NCBI GenBank assembly: GCA_014904845.1
Contig: MU119307.1
Span: forward strand, 1 to 64,000
Direction: 5' to 3'
Length of the DNA stretch: 64,000 nt
Origin: Acephala macrosclerotiorum
Taxonomy: Eukaryota > Ascomycota > Leotiomycetes > Helotiales > Mollisiaceae
Position numbers and translations under genes: made by a program. Numbering within the stretch: position 1 is the first letter of the stretch; every line of letters starts with the position of its first letter. The notes below the pieces were generated by a model. The model was not told the origin of the DNA and did not search any database. It saw only the letters and a list, made by a program, of their open reading frames with translations. Shown one piece after another: positions 33,733-44,887 of this stretch.

Positions 33733-35161
33733 TTACAAAGCAGCTGCGATAATCAGACCACCAATGGCTGCAACGAACGATCCGGACAAGACATTCGCAG
33801 CGCTTGAGCCAACAGTGGCAACACCAGTAGTCGTAGCAGAAGCAGTTGGCTTCAGGCTGGTGCTCAGGCCTCCGGTGGAGTTGCTGCTCGAGGATCCTGT
33901 AGCGGTGGCAGTCGAGGCACTTCCGGTAACGTTGGAACCAGATCCGCCCATGCCAGAAGGTGAAAGTCCGGAACCGGAGCTGGCAATGACACCTCCAGTG
34001 GCGCTGGCGGAGGAGCCGGTGGCAGTGGTGGACTTCACACTTCCGGCGCTTGATGAAGAAGCGGAGGTGACGTTGGAGCAAGAGAGGTCGAAAAGAGGGG
34101 TGGTGCTGAGAGGGGTGCCTGGGGCAATACCGAAGCTTGGGTTGGGAGTGGCACTGTTGTCAGTGTCCTCGAGAGTGTACCACCAGGTGTTGACGACGCC
34201 GAAGTTGGGGCATCCGACTTGATCCCAGTAGGTCTTGGCGTTGGCAGTGTTGGCAACGGCAAGGTTCTCAGTCTTTCCAGACACAGGCCATCCAGTCTCG
34301 GTGATCCAGACGGGCTTGCTGCCGACAGCACCCTTGGTGTTATCGATAGCCTGGTTGAAAAGAGAAGCACCTTGATCAATGCCATTGGTCTCGGTGTTTT
34401 GGAAGTATGGGTAGGCGTCGACACCGATCCAGTCGCAAGCGTTGATGACAGCGTCGTTGGAGCCGTTGACCCAGGCAGTCCAGGTATCAACGTGTCCAAC
34501 ACCAACGCTGCTCAAAGCAGTTCCCGAGATGGCAGATCGAACTTGGCTGATGTAGTCGACGATCACTGAAGGCTCTTGTCCGATAGTAGAACCGGCAGCG
34601 ATACCGGTGGGAGAGTTTCTGTAAAGATCCTCGCTTCCGACAGAGATACCTGCAACGCGGCCGGAGAGCTCAGAACCATATGTAGAGATAGCACTCTTCA
34701 AGGCAGCGAGCTCGTCTGTGAAGGTCGTACCGGAGGCCCAAAGGGTGAGGAGAAGGGTGGTGTCCTGAGCAATAGCTGCAGGAATAGCGGATGTGGGGGT
34801 GTTGGTTGTGCCTCCTTGCTATGAAATGGTCAGCCCAAGTTCGCAGATTGACACGAGAAGCAGGAATGTCCCAAGCTGGTAAAATTGAAAGCTATGTCAC
34901 TGCACTGCAAGAGACATGGTTGGGGCTGCGGTTGCGGGTGTGCAGATCGAAAATCCCGAGTTGACAACTTACAATCATGGTGTAGAGTCGGGCAGAGGTG
35001 AATCCAGAGGTGCCGACCAAGTTCTTAGCGGTAGAGAAGAGAGACTCGAAGTCGGATTGAGCTCGAACAGTGTATCCATCGCTCTTAGTCGCACCGTAGT
35101 TGAAACCCTGGTAAACCGCAGATGCGGAGCCTGCGAGGGCGAGAAGACCGGATGAACGCAT
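33733..35161 (-). CDS. GH17 glucan endo-1,3-beta-glucosidase, EglC-like, GPI-anchored
   Basis: Two exons, 35161-34973 and 34818-33733, give 424 aa. It cuts or remodels beta-1,3-glucan in the wall. A short signal peptide ([15 protein letters not shown]) is followed by [13 protein letters not shown], the usual GH17 start. The acid/base Glu is in [11 protein letters not shown] (about residue 126) and the nucleophile in [12 protein letters not shown] (about residue 237). After DLSC the protein is Ser/Thr/Gly-rich for ~110 residues and ends in a hydrophobic GPI signal ([15 protein letters not shown]). Intron 1 is 154 nt, longer than most here. Complete, no lesions. Confidence 0.95.
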
Positions 35162-37294
35162 GTTGACAGAATCTGGTGATGAGTGATTGTGTTGTAGAAT
35201 TAAAGTGATTATTGAAAGTCCCGTTGACGAGTAATCAATGGGAATAGCAGAGAAGAAAAGAAATGTCGTGGTGTTGACGTGGCAAAAGTTGGATGAAGAA
35301 AAGAAGAAGTTCTGGATGTGTTGGGGAAAGGCCTATTTAAAGGCGCGTGTTTCCCAGTGGGCACAACAGGGCAAGAACGATACAGACGCTTTATCTGTTT
35401 GTGGCGTAGCGCCAAGGGTTTTTGCAGGCCAGAGCGACTGGGGTGGGCCCACCCTGCCCCCATCACCCAATCAACACCTCCCTTTCTGCGGGGTGACGAC
35501 ACTTTCCCCTGAGTCTTCCCTGTTTTGTTGTTCCTGCATTTGGCGTGTTTCTTCGAGGATGGAAGAGAGAGAACTGGACAAGTCTATTGATCCTTCATCC
35601 TTCATGACAGGGACATCTTCATCCTCAACGTCAACTTCAGCTTCAACTTCAGCTTCAACTTCAACTTCAACTTCAACTTCAACTTCAACTTCATCATGCA
35701 TTGCAACTTGCATCACATGTTACAAAATGTCTCGTGCTGCACTCAATGTCACCCTGGTCTCAGAATCATCTCGTGTTCTGGGGACATTCGGGTGGCGCTG
35801 CCTTGGATGAATACGAACCAGGACCAGGGGGACGACCAAAACAATCGAGAATCGATAATAAGGCGCTGGATTGGGCACAACGGCGGCCCAGCATTGAGAT
35901 GAAAAGTGGGTTGCACGTGTATTGGCTGCTATTCTGATCTCTGGAATGGAGAATCATTTGCACTGCCCGAGACACATATTTTATATCGGTTCCGAGCCAC
36001 ACCTTGAATTTGAGAGAGCATGAATGTTTCCAGAGCGAGGAGTCGCTTGGAGGCGACAAATCTCGATCATCACAAAGTCGTGGTGAGCCATGCAAAAGTT
36101 TTCACCCCTCGTCAATTATTAGTTCATTGCTTGCGCGTCATCGCCCAACATTAATCGTTCATCACTTTGGAAGTGAAGACAGTCTTCTAGGAAGTAACTC
36201 TCTTTCTTTATTCGATGGATGCATACCTTCGTTTAATCAGACTGCTGTAGCAAGTCCATCCAAACCTCAGGTATCAGCAGACATGTGATGGGTTGAAGTT
36301 GAAAGTCTCCTGATCCAGTGTTGGCATCATGGTTTCTGGGCTCAAAGACATCTTCAGCGCTCGTGGAAAAGAGTAGTCATCACGACTTATTTCTGTACCA
36401 TCAATTTCGACCTCATGCTCTCGTATTCAGGTGCTTTTTGTTTCCTACAGGCATTTCATCCGGGTTTCGTTTCTTGTTTTTTTTTTTCTTTTCGCTTCAG
36501 TCGAATGCCTCTCAGGGATGAACTGATGTTGCTGAGCCCAACGAACTCTGAATATCTTTAATCACCATTCTCGGTGCTCTTGGGATATGGTCCTCTGTCG
36601 TTGTTGCATCGTCGTTCTTCGTTCATGTGTATTTACCGTGACCAGGTCAAGGACATCTCTTGGCGAGATCACGATCTTGGTACTGTGATTGCCGGGAGCT
36701 GTGCCTCATGCCTAGTCTTGGCAACAACGACCTTCACCTTGAACAAGGCTGAAGTGTAGGTACGCTCAGGTCAGACTTGAGGTTCAAGTATCTCAAAACT
36801 TTGGAAGCATCGAGGAAAGATGAGATCCCAGAGAGAGGCCAGCACGTGATCCGATGCCTCATTACCCCCTGCGGGAGTAGTCCGTCGCATCCCTCCATCG
36901 GCCAAGCATCTTTCAAGTATCTTCGAGCACATTGGTTGATTCGAATCCGGAAGTGTCATTATCTTCAACAGCCAGTGCTGCTGCCGCGAACCCGGTCGAT
37001 GTTTTACCTGCCCAGAACAGCAATGCTCGGCAGACAAGTGTAATGCTAGACTCGAAATGCCGAATATCCAGCTTATGTTTTCCTCCCTCCTCTCTAGCAG
37101 AGCCGCGATACAGAATCTTTCTCCCCGCCATCCCAATCAAGCATTGTCCCTACGCCGCAAAGCTTATCTAGACATGCATCCTCTGTGTGGTGACGGGCCA
37201 AGTATGGCAGTAGTCTTCCGAGCGTTGAGATATACAACATCGTGCTCCGGTTTATTTCTCTATTCCACTTCCGATTCTCTCCCATACCTTCACG
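35162..37294. other. 2.1-kb intergenic region between GH17 and OPT relic
   Basis: Divergent space with no supported gene. It holds the hexanucleotide repeat at 35631-35692 and several open frames without family motifs. The first 250 bases upstream of 35161 should be the GH17 promoter. Confidence 0.5.
35631..35692. repeat. (TCAACT)n hexanucleotide microsatellite
   Basis: About ten units of tcaact, with two tcagct variants near the start. Open frames across it (plus strand Thr-Ser repeats, minus strand Glu-Val repeats) are by-products of the repeat. Confidence 0.9.
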
Positions 37295-39963
37295 ATGTCC
37301 AGTCTACTGAAGCGAATGCGTCTGCAGAACGCGGATGCTATCGATAGAATCGATGCTCAGCCACCTACCACCCCTGATTCCGCAGACATGGATGAGAAGG
37401 ACACTGGGAAGTCAAGTTCCAACGACATCCAAGAAGCAGAGGCCAGTCGAAAACTTCCAGTGTTCGAAAAGGCACATAGATGGGATCCGAACTTGGAGGA
37501 CAGCCAGTTGGACGATATCGACGATGCTGTCAATGCTCGAGGTCCAAACGCTGAAGGCAAGCTGTATGATGAGGTTTTTGAAACCTCTCCATACCCTGAA
37601 GTTCGTCTATCATTCTCCCATCAAACCTCCTGCTAATAATACAGGTCCGAGCAGCGGTCAGAAGCTACGATGAAGAGCTTCCAGCCAACACTATCCGCGC
37701 TTGGGTCATTGGCATGTTCTTGAATACCATTGCATCGAGTCTCAACTCGCTCTTCTCGCTCAGAGCACTAACTCTCACAATCACATCCATCGTCGTCCAA
37801 CTCGTCGCATACCCTCTCGGCGTCGGCTGGACCCGGATCATGCCCTCGGGAACCTTCAACAATTTCGGTCTACACTGGAACCTCAACCCAGGCCCCTTCA
37901 ACCTCAAAGAAAATGGCTTGATCGTCATTATGGCCAATGCAGCGTTCGGTATTGGCGTGGGCTATTTCACGGATACTCTCGTTGCGCAACGAGGTTTCTA
38001 CGGTCAGAACTTTGGATGGGGATTTAACCTCTTGCTCGCCATCACCGCGCAATGTGTCGGCTTCGGCATCGTAGGTCTCATGCGGAGATGCCCCGTCGAA
38101 TCAGCCTCGATGATTTGACATTAGACTCTTGTCAATACTGCCTTCATCTATGCTCTGCATGACCATAGCAAGACTAATCCAGCGAAAGCTAATAGGTGGT
38201 CTGTCGCTCGATATCGATGGTTTCTCTATGTCTTCACTGGTTCGTTCGTCTGGTACTAGTTTCCTGGCTACAGTGAGTGCTCTCCAAGGCCATACTTTTT
38301 TCCTCCGGAAGATCTCAAAGCCAACCGCTTGTGCAGTTGCCAAGTTTCTGAGCGTCTTCGCCTTCGTCACGTGGATCAGACCAAAAATTCCTGTCATCAA
38401 CCAAGTCTTCGGAGGCTGGACTGGCATCTCTCTCATTCCAATCACTTTCGATGTACGTTTTTCCTCGGTTCACTCTCCTCATCTTCCTTGAGACGGTGCT
38501 AACTCCATCCTAGTGGACCCAAATTACAGGCTACAACCTGCGGCCTCCTCTGATTCCACCCTGGTTTGCCATAGTCAATACTTTGTTCGGAACAGCCTTT
38601 TGGTTCTGGATCGCCACTGCGGCACTCCATTTCAGTAGACATTGGTTTGCCGAGTACCTCCCAATTTCAGATTCAAACAGCTACGATAACACTAGAAAGC
38701 AATACAACGTCAGCAAGATCTGGACACCGGAATACACATTGAATGAAGCAAAATACAACGTAAGTTCCCATCCCCATCTCATTTTCTCCACTAACCCCCT
38801 CAGCAATACTCACCCCTCTTCCTCTCAACCACCTTCGCCCTTTCCTACGGCCTAGCATTCGCCGTCATCGCCGTAGTAACCTTTCACACCATCCTCTTCC
38901 ACGGCCAAGAAATCTGGATCCAAGCCCGCTCCATCCGCGGTGCCCTTGATGACAGCCACACGAAAATGATGCGCAAATACCGCCCTGCCCCTAGTTGATG
39001 GTACGGCGCCTTCTTCCTCATTATGGTTAGATTATCCTACGCTACGGTTTGAGCCTATCCCACGCACCTGTCATGGTGAGCTTTGATCATCGGCCTCTTG
39101 ATTTCCATCGTTTGGACAATTCCTATTGGGATTATTGACGTAACGACAAATATCCATTTAGGATTGAATGTGTTCACGGAGTATATTGTGGGGTACATGC
39201 AACCTGGTCGTCCCGTCGCAATGATGCCATTCAAAACCTATGGCTATATCACTATGAACCAAACACATTCCTTCCTCTCCGATCTCAAGCTTGGCCACTG
39301 CCTCAAAATCCCGCAACGAGTTACGTTTATCGGGCAGGTTATTGCTACGCTTTGGACTTGTGTCGTACAACTTGCTGCTATGGAGTGGGCGCTGGGTCAT
39401 ATAAGTGATATTTGCAAATCTGGTCAAGCAAATAATTTCACTTGTCCCAACGGTCGTGTATTCTTGAATGCTTCCGTCATCTTCGGCCTCATCGGTCCTA
39501 AACGGATCTTCTCGGGAGATGCTATTTACGCAGACTTGCATGGTTCTGGCTCGCTGGCGCTTTAACACTATTCCTCGTCTATATCCTCGCATGCATCTTC
39601 CCTCGCTCCAAAATAAGATGTTTCAGTGCCCCTATCTTCTTCTTCGGCATGTTGCAACCCCCTCCCGCCACTCCACTGTCCTATCTCTCTTGGTGCATGG
39701 TTGGATTCGTGTTCCAGAAAGTGATCAGGAATGGGTATAGAGGGTGGTAGATGAGGTTTGATTATATAACTAGTGCGGGGTTGGATGTTGGGTTGGCGAT
39801 TTGTACGATTGTTATTATTGCTGCGTTGAATCTTACTACGGCGACTTTCCCGGATTGGTGGGGGAATAGTGCACCGGCGGGGACGTTGGATTATTTGGAG
39901 ACGGCGGTGCAGAGGAAGGTTGGGAAGGGGAGTACCTTTGGACCAAGCAGTTGGAGTGGTTGA
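37295..39963 (+). pseudogene. OPT-family oligopeptide transporter, inactivated
   Basis: Exon structure is still clear: 37295-37600, 37645-38272, 38337-38452, 38514-38760 and 38805 onward, with canonical splice sites. The product matches small-oligopeptide OPT transporters: acidic N terminus, many helices, GTFNNFGLHWNLNPGPFN, VINQVFGGWTGISLIPITFDW, VRYWHGQEIW-type loop (here FHGQEIWIQAR) and GYMQPGRPVAMMPFKTYGY. In-frame stops occur at 38116 (TGA), 38122 (TAG), 38257 (TAG), 38996 (TGA), 39050 (TGA), 39077 (TGA) and 39748 (TAG), mostly where Trp or Gln is expected. One base is also missing near 39540, before WFWLAGALTLF. Splice sites are intact, so decay is by point mutation. Confidence 0.9.
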
Positions 39964-40727
39964 GGTGTAGTATGGCGATGACTTGTGTATTTGGACGTTG
40001 AAATAATTTGCGTCAGTTTTGAAGGGGTGCAAGTCACCGTGTCAAGTCTTGTTTCTAGGCTCAAGTGAGCATGGTTGAATTGTCGTTGGTTCCTGCCTAT
40101 CCGAAATGTCTACAGAGTCCTTCAAGTTGTCGACGATCCGAAGCCACTAAGAGGCTGTGACCCAAGTCCACTCGTCCTAGCTCATGTTTTCGAGATTCTC
40201 ATCCTACTCGATAGTGCCTGGAATCACAACTCATGGCTATAGCCGACTTCTTTAACCCGCTAGTCGGGGCTGGAGGTTTTCGTCTAGTCGACTCCCGTTC
40301 GAATTTGGAGAGTCGTAACTCGTGCACGGCATGAATACAAGAAATCGCGCCGTTAATCATACGTTAACCAGTAATTTGTTCCAAAGCCTAATATATCTGG
40401 TAGAGCATTAGCAAGTGTTGCATCCGTTCCCGCCCTCTTGATCCCAGTCAAACCCTTTTCCCCTGAGGATCTATTCCTATTAAGCTCGGCAGTCCTTGCA
40501 ATATATTCATCCATGGTCATGAGCCACTAGATCTTGTCCTCGAAGCTGAGATCAGTCGACACTTGTTGTTCCTGCTGATCTCTGGATTGGAATATCTCAT
40601 GGTTTTCGAATTCTAGTTTCATTCTAGCCACATCCTGTTGCGCGAAGTTCGTTGGATTTGATTGGTGCGATTGAGCAACCGATCGAGACGACACCCAAGC
40701 AGGGAGCCGCAAGACACAGCCCGGGCG
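39964..40727. other. Intergenic after OPT relic
   Basis: About 760 bases with nothing I can support. A minus-strand open frame at 40527-40712 could be a decayed 3' exon of the next locus, but I see no motif. Confidence 0.4.
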
Positions 40728-42882
40728 CTAACCCTCTCTCTTCCCCAGCTTTGTCTTATCCACTAGATCCGAGATTCGGGAGAACAAATCAATTTGCTTA
40801 CCATCATAGCCCAAGTACTTTCTGCGTTGCTCTGGAGATGGCGCTGCGATGGGGGATGGGAGGGATGATGTTAATTTGGGCATTAGCCTCTCCCATTGTG
40901 ATTTTCCAGTATCGGCCTCATAATAGAGCCTGAAATCCGTTAGCGATTTTTGAGTAGGTGCGACGGGTTGTCTTCTACCATGTTTTGACAGCTTCCCCCC
41001 ATACCGCGTTCCAGCCCTCTGGGATATCACTGGGTGGGACTTTGGTAACGCTCTGATGGGGTCGCTGTTGCAAACTCTGTGTCAGAGGCGGTGAATCCTG
41101 TCCCAATTTCGGGGCCGAGGAGTCAGGTCGGTCTTGAGAAGGTTCCCCCAAGTTCGCTCGCGAACTCCCTACCGTCTCGATGCCCGTACAGTCTACTTGC
41201 GGCGGTATTCCATTTAAGGGCGGATCTGGAGGAGTCCTGGTTTCTGTTAGTCAGTATCGGAAGTGAGGCAGGCAAGGCTTACGTTGGTGAAATTACTGTT
41301 TCCGGGGGCGAGGACCTACTCCGAGCCATGAAGTTGGGGTCCGAGGAGATGTGGAGGAGATCGGAGGTTGTGCAGCTGAGTCGAAGCGTCTACTTTCCCT
41401 TGACTTGTCTGGAATTATCTGGTCTGCTTGGGTTTCGAAAAGAAGATTTCCCGTTATTTCGCTTTTATTGAATATGGTATTTAATGTATGCTGGCCCGCA
41501 TACTGTGGCGGAGGTGATGTAATATGGGGCGGGTCTTGTCCAAATGCAAGCCTGCGATGGGAAGGCTGAGGTTGTTGGAGGCTCTCAGGGTGGTGTTGGA
41601 CAGGCTGTGGGGACAAAGTAGCATTGTGTTGCTTTTGTATAGGGTACGATGGCTGCTCCAGAGGTACCGCCTCCCGCAACCGGTCCATTAACATTGCCCG
41701 ATATTGCGCTTGTGACATTTGCTTTGTTTCATTTGGGCCACTCTGTACTTGCATTCCACTATGCTGTTGAGCCCCTTGAGCTTGTGATTGCCGCCGCAGT
41801 TCTCGCTGTCGCTGTTCTTGCTGTCGCTGTTCTTGCTGTCGCTGTTCTTGCTGTCGCTGTTCTTGCTGTCGCTGTTCTTGCTGTTGAGCTTGCAAATGCG
41901 CCTGCTGTCGTTGCTGTTCTAGCTGAGCTTGAACCATCAGTTGCTGGATCTCCGGAACATTGGATCTGGGATCATAAGACTTTTCTGATCATTCGTCGAC
42001 GTAGCTTCCTTCTCTTTTGCAGCTTGGACTTGTTGGGCGTACTGCTTGATATCTTCTAGAAGATCAACGAAATACCCGTTAGTGTAAGGTCGATCGTTTG
42101 GCCGTGTTTGTTCTCGGTTAGGGAAGTATTCAACTGTTGCTTGAATACAACGAATCGACGTAAGGCAAAAGTCGAGATACAGGGAGGCTTGTAAAAGCAT
42201 TTCCTTTAAAGAGGTGAGCGATATTATGAAAGATGTTGCTTTAGAATTCACTTACCTGAGCGGTAAGAAGTAGAATCCTCTCGAGATCACGCAAGCATAC
42301 TATCTCCTTCGTCTGGATCCTTCGTGAGCAGTCTTTCACGATAGGATAGAAATCTTTGAGGGACTGTTTTGCGAGAAGCGGTTTTAGTATATGCTCGGTA
42401 ATGCGGTTGGTTGCACGACCACTAAGTCTGGGCAGGCTCTCATTTGCAGGTGAGCTAGCAGGTGACATGGGGACATCAGAAACGCCACTCGTTTGTAGCC
42501 GGATCATAGCTTCCATATCCATAATATTTGGCAAGGTAGAGGACTGTGGAGGCGGGTTTCTTGCAGGAAATTGAGCGGTGAGACTTTCCGCGAGGGTGGG
42601 CCCTGCCATGATATCCGTATGATATCTTTCATTGTGTTTGTTTAGCTAGCCTCGAGATGCGAACCCTGCCTTAAAGGAGAAGCAGGAGGGATGTGCACAG
42701 CGAAACCGACGTTGATGTTGAGATTCGTGATTGTCTCTCAAGGCGGCCGATTCGAATCCGTCCGTACTGAAAGCGCAACGCACGTAGCGACAGAGAAACG
42801 CAGAGGCGCCATACATGGCTTGGAAGTTTTCGAGCTCTTTACTATCGACTGTTGGAAAAGCTTCCGAGGCACCATGGCCCAT
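40728..42882 (-). pseudogene. C2H2-type/Gln-rich fungal protein, broken
   Basis: Minus strand. The N-terminal part has the fungal C2H2 pattern FLCRYVRCAFSTDGF, then HESQHQRRFRCAHPSC, GFASRG and LNKHNERYH. A TAG (about 42646) sits in frame between GFASRG and LNKHNERYH. A long helical region follows, with an intron near 42250 (GTAAGT to TTTAAAG). An extra A near 41973 shifts the frame between TNDQK and SYDPRSNVPEIQQL. Then come a Gln-rich tract with a 15-bp minisatellite, a proline-rich stretch, and RLYYEADTGKSQWERL near the end. The wider family pairs such fingers with signalling modules, but nothing more can be said here. It could be one gene or two decayed neighbours. Confidence 0.55.
41806..41880. 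repeat. 15-bp minisatellite, five copies
   Basis: Five perfect tandem copies of ctgtcgctgttcttg. On the minus strand they encode Gln-Glu-Gln-Arg-Gln units inside the Gln-rich protein, keeping frame, so copy number could vary without frameshift. Confidence 0.95.
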
Positions 42883-43399
42883 TATCAGCGGGACCCGGAT
42901 TGGGCAAGGAGCGAGACCCTAGGATGAGTAGCTGTGTGAACAAATGCAAGGTCGCATAAAAGTTGTTGATCAGTGAAGATTTGGAGGGGTAATTTGGTAC
43001 CCCGCCATCGCCAAGCTTTTTGCTTCTTCTTGCTGTAGTCTCTTGTTCCAAAACCTACGCCAGTAATTGCAATTCAGAAACTCGAGTATTCTTCGTATAT
43101 GCGGAGCTTTGACACACATTTTGCCTATGCCAATGTAATTGCTGTATCTCAGTCTGGTATTTCGAAGTGTCAAAATGGAACATACACTTCACAGAAAACT
43201 CAACTTCCTCTTTCGGCATCGATCTTTCTGAAGGGATGCTTCCGCCTGTAGCTCACCTTGACCGGATCCTTGAACGATGATAGTCTCTCCCGAGCTGGTA
43301 GATATATACACTTGAAAAGGGCATGACTTCTGCTCTTGTCTTCACGCTTCTCCTATTGCAAAGACAGATTTATCCTCAATTTTGTCCCATTACATCGCA
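42883..43399. other. Intergenic, divergent between C2H2 relic and small secreted gene
   Basis: 517 bases; no supported gene. C/T-rich just before 43400, in keeping with a promoter for the small gene. Confidence 0.35.
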
Positions 43400-43649
43400 A
43401 TGGAGCTCTTTGTCGCTTTCCAGACCATCCTGACTGCCTACTTCAGTGCCCAAGCAGTAGCAGCTCCCATCGAAGGTGATTTCCCATCCACATGACTGCT
43501 TGACATGTAATTAATGCAAAGCTGCATTTACGGAAAGAGCCACAGATATCGCTGCTATGGTCACCTACCAAACTTCGTTGCTGGCGAGGAAGAGAAGCGT
43601 GAGGTCGATTTGGCCGCTGGCGCAGAGCCCAATTTCGTTGTCGAAGTGA
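43400..43649 (+). CDS. Candidate small secreted protein
   Basis: Two exons, 43400-43475 and 43522-43649, give 67 aa. The start MELFVAFQTILTAYFSAQAV is a good signal peptide with an AVAA-P cleavage site. The 46-nt intron has GTGATT, a possible branch point and GCAAAG. The mature part has no cysteine pairs. A second frame of exon 2 also stays open to 43657 and contains an acidic stretch with a Lys-Arg site (EEEKREVDLAAG), so a lost base could have changed frame. No family recognised. A secreted effector or pheromone-like precursor would be guesswork. Confidence 0.35.
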
Positions 43650-43815
43650 AGAACTAGTTGGACAATAGTAGGGGGAATTGACAAGATGCTCTTCCATTTT
43701 TATCAGATCGGCTTCGTGCTATGAGGTATCACGCTTGCAAGGACGCTAGTTGCTGTTAGAAGCGCAATATATTCATACCCAAGAATACTGTTATCGGCCA
43801 AAACAAGCCACCTTT

Positions 43816-44887
43816 CACTTGTCAGTCTTCTCTGGTAACTCCCAAATCCTCAAAGCTCCATCCTGGTCTTTGCTTCCTATGAGGCCACTGCTCTCAAGCA
43901 CAACCAGAGTATTGAACCAAGCTCCAGGTCTCCAAGTGTCATCCTTTCCTGGCCCCCATTTCTACTTTACATTACTCTCGAAGTCATACATATGCAAACT
44001 CCCATTCATAGTTTTCCAACAAATTCTTCTTCCCTCCTCCAGCCATTTGATTCCTGTCACATCCTTGTCCCACCTATAGCCGTTTTGTTCCTTGGCAGGT
44101 TGCCAGACCTGAATCAAACTCATAGCATTGGTCTCGTAGACGACCAATCGTCCATCTGCTGCACCAATTGCCAATTTCGTTCCATCCGGAGAATAAGAGA
44201 TAACTCTCTGCCATCCGGTCGTCCTGTTCAGTGACACAGGAAAAGATCGCGGGTCGTCTGTTCGCCAGACAAATGTACTCGGTGGACCGCCTCACGTGAC
44301 CATCAAGTTCTTGCCTTCTTTGTCGAATGCACATGCACAATTCTGCCCACCTGTCGGACCATAATTCCTGATGAGAATTCCATCTATGGTGGAGTATAGC
44401 TTGAGATAACCATCCCGTGCTGCAGAGGCGATGTATTGATCATCGGGACTAAGCCCAGTCCACATTATTGAATCCTTGTGGCCTTGCATCTGGAAATTCT
44501 CCGTTCCTGTCTCAACATCAATGACAACAACTGTCCAGTGGTTGCCCCATTCGTCTCGGAGGCTTGTCAAATAGAGAAGGGTCTTGGAGTCGTGGCTGAA
44601 TGCTGTGGGTGCAAAGGTAGAGAGGTGTCCCTTCACCATGATTCTGTCGTCCTTCTCTGATATCGAAGCTTCTTTGCAACCTTCGTCAAGACGCCAAATC
44701 CTCACTTTCATGTTTGCCTCCGCATAACCTTGACCACAACTAAAAGCGAACACATATCCTCCGTCATTCCTTGCACCATTGGCAAACTCAACGGTGTGGA
44801 CCATCTCGTCACTAGTCTTCAGGACAGAAGCGAGTTTGTAGCCATCAAGTTCGAATATCACGATCGTGTCTACAGTCGCGATAGCTA
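43816..44887 (-). pseudogene. WD40-repeat protein, main 3' part, interrupted by Tc1-like element
   Basis: Continuous minus-strand frame with WD40-type repeats: AIATVDTIVIFELDGYKLAS, then KVRIWRLDEG, HLSTFAPTAFSHDSKTLLY, GHKDSIMWTGLSPDDQYIAS, RDGYLKLYS, ISYSPDGTKLAIGAADG and DGALRIWELP. Two in-frame stops, TGA at 44292-44294 and TAG at 43962-43964, sit where Trp is expected. At the upstream end the frame runs directly into the transposon at TA (44886-44887). WD40 propellers are scaffolds; fungal stand-alone sheets like this are often remnants of, or related to, NLR-type receptors, but no NACHT domain is present here. Confidence 0.8.

Noticed and set aside
30974..35161. GH76 and GH17 as part of a specialised wall gene cluster
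   Set aside because: Two common wall genes side by side are not enough; neighbours are unrelated.
35238..35810. Long plus-strand open frame with Thr-Ser repeats, and a minus-strand Glu-Val frame
   Set aside because: Both arise from translating the (TCAACT)n microsatellite; no other coding signal.
40255..40330. tRNA-like B box (cgttcgaat) after the OPT relic
   Set aside because: I could not fold a cloverleaf or find an A box at the right distance.
41649..42059. Plus-strand open frame with Ala-Val-Leu repeats
   Set aside because: Antisense shadow of the 15-bp minisatellite that encodes Gln-rich units on the minus strand.
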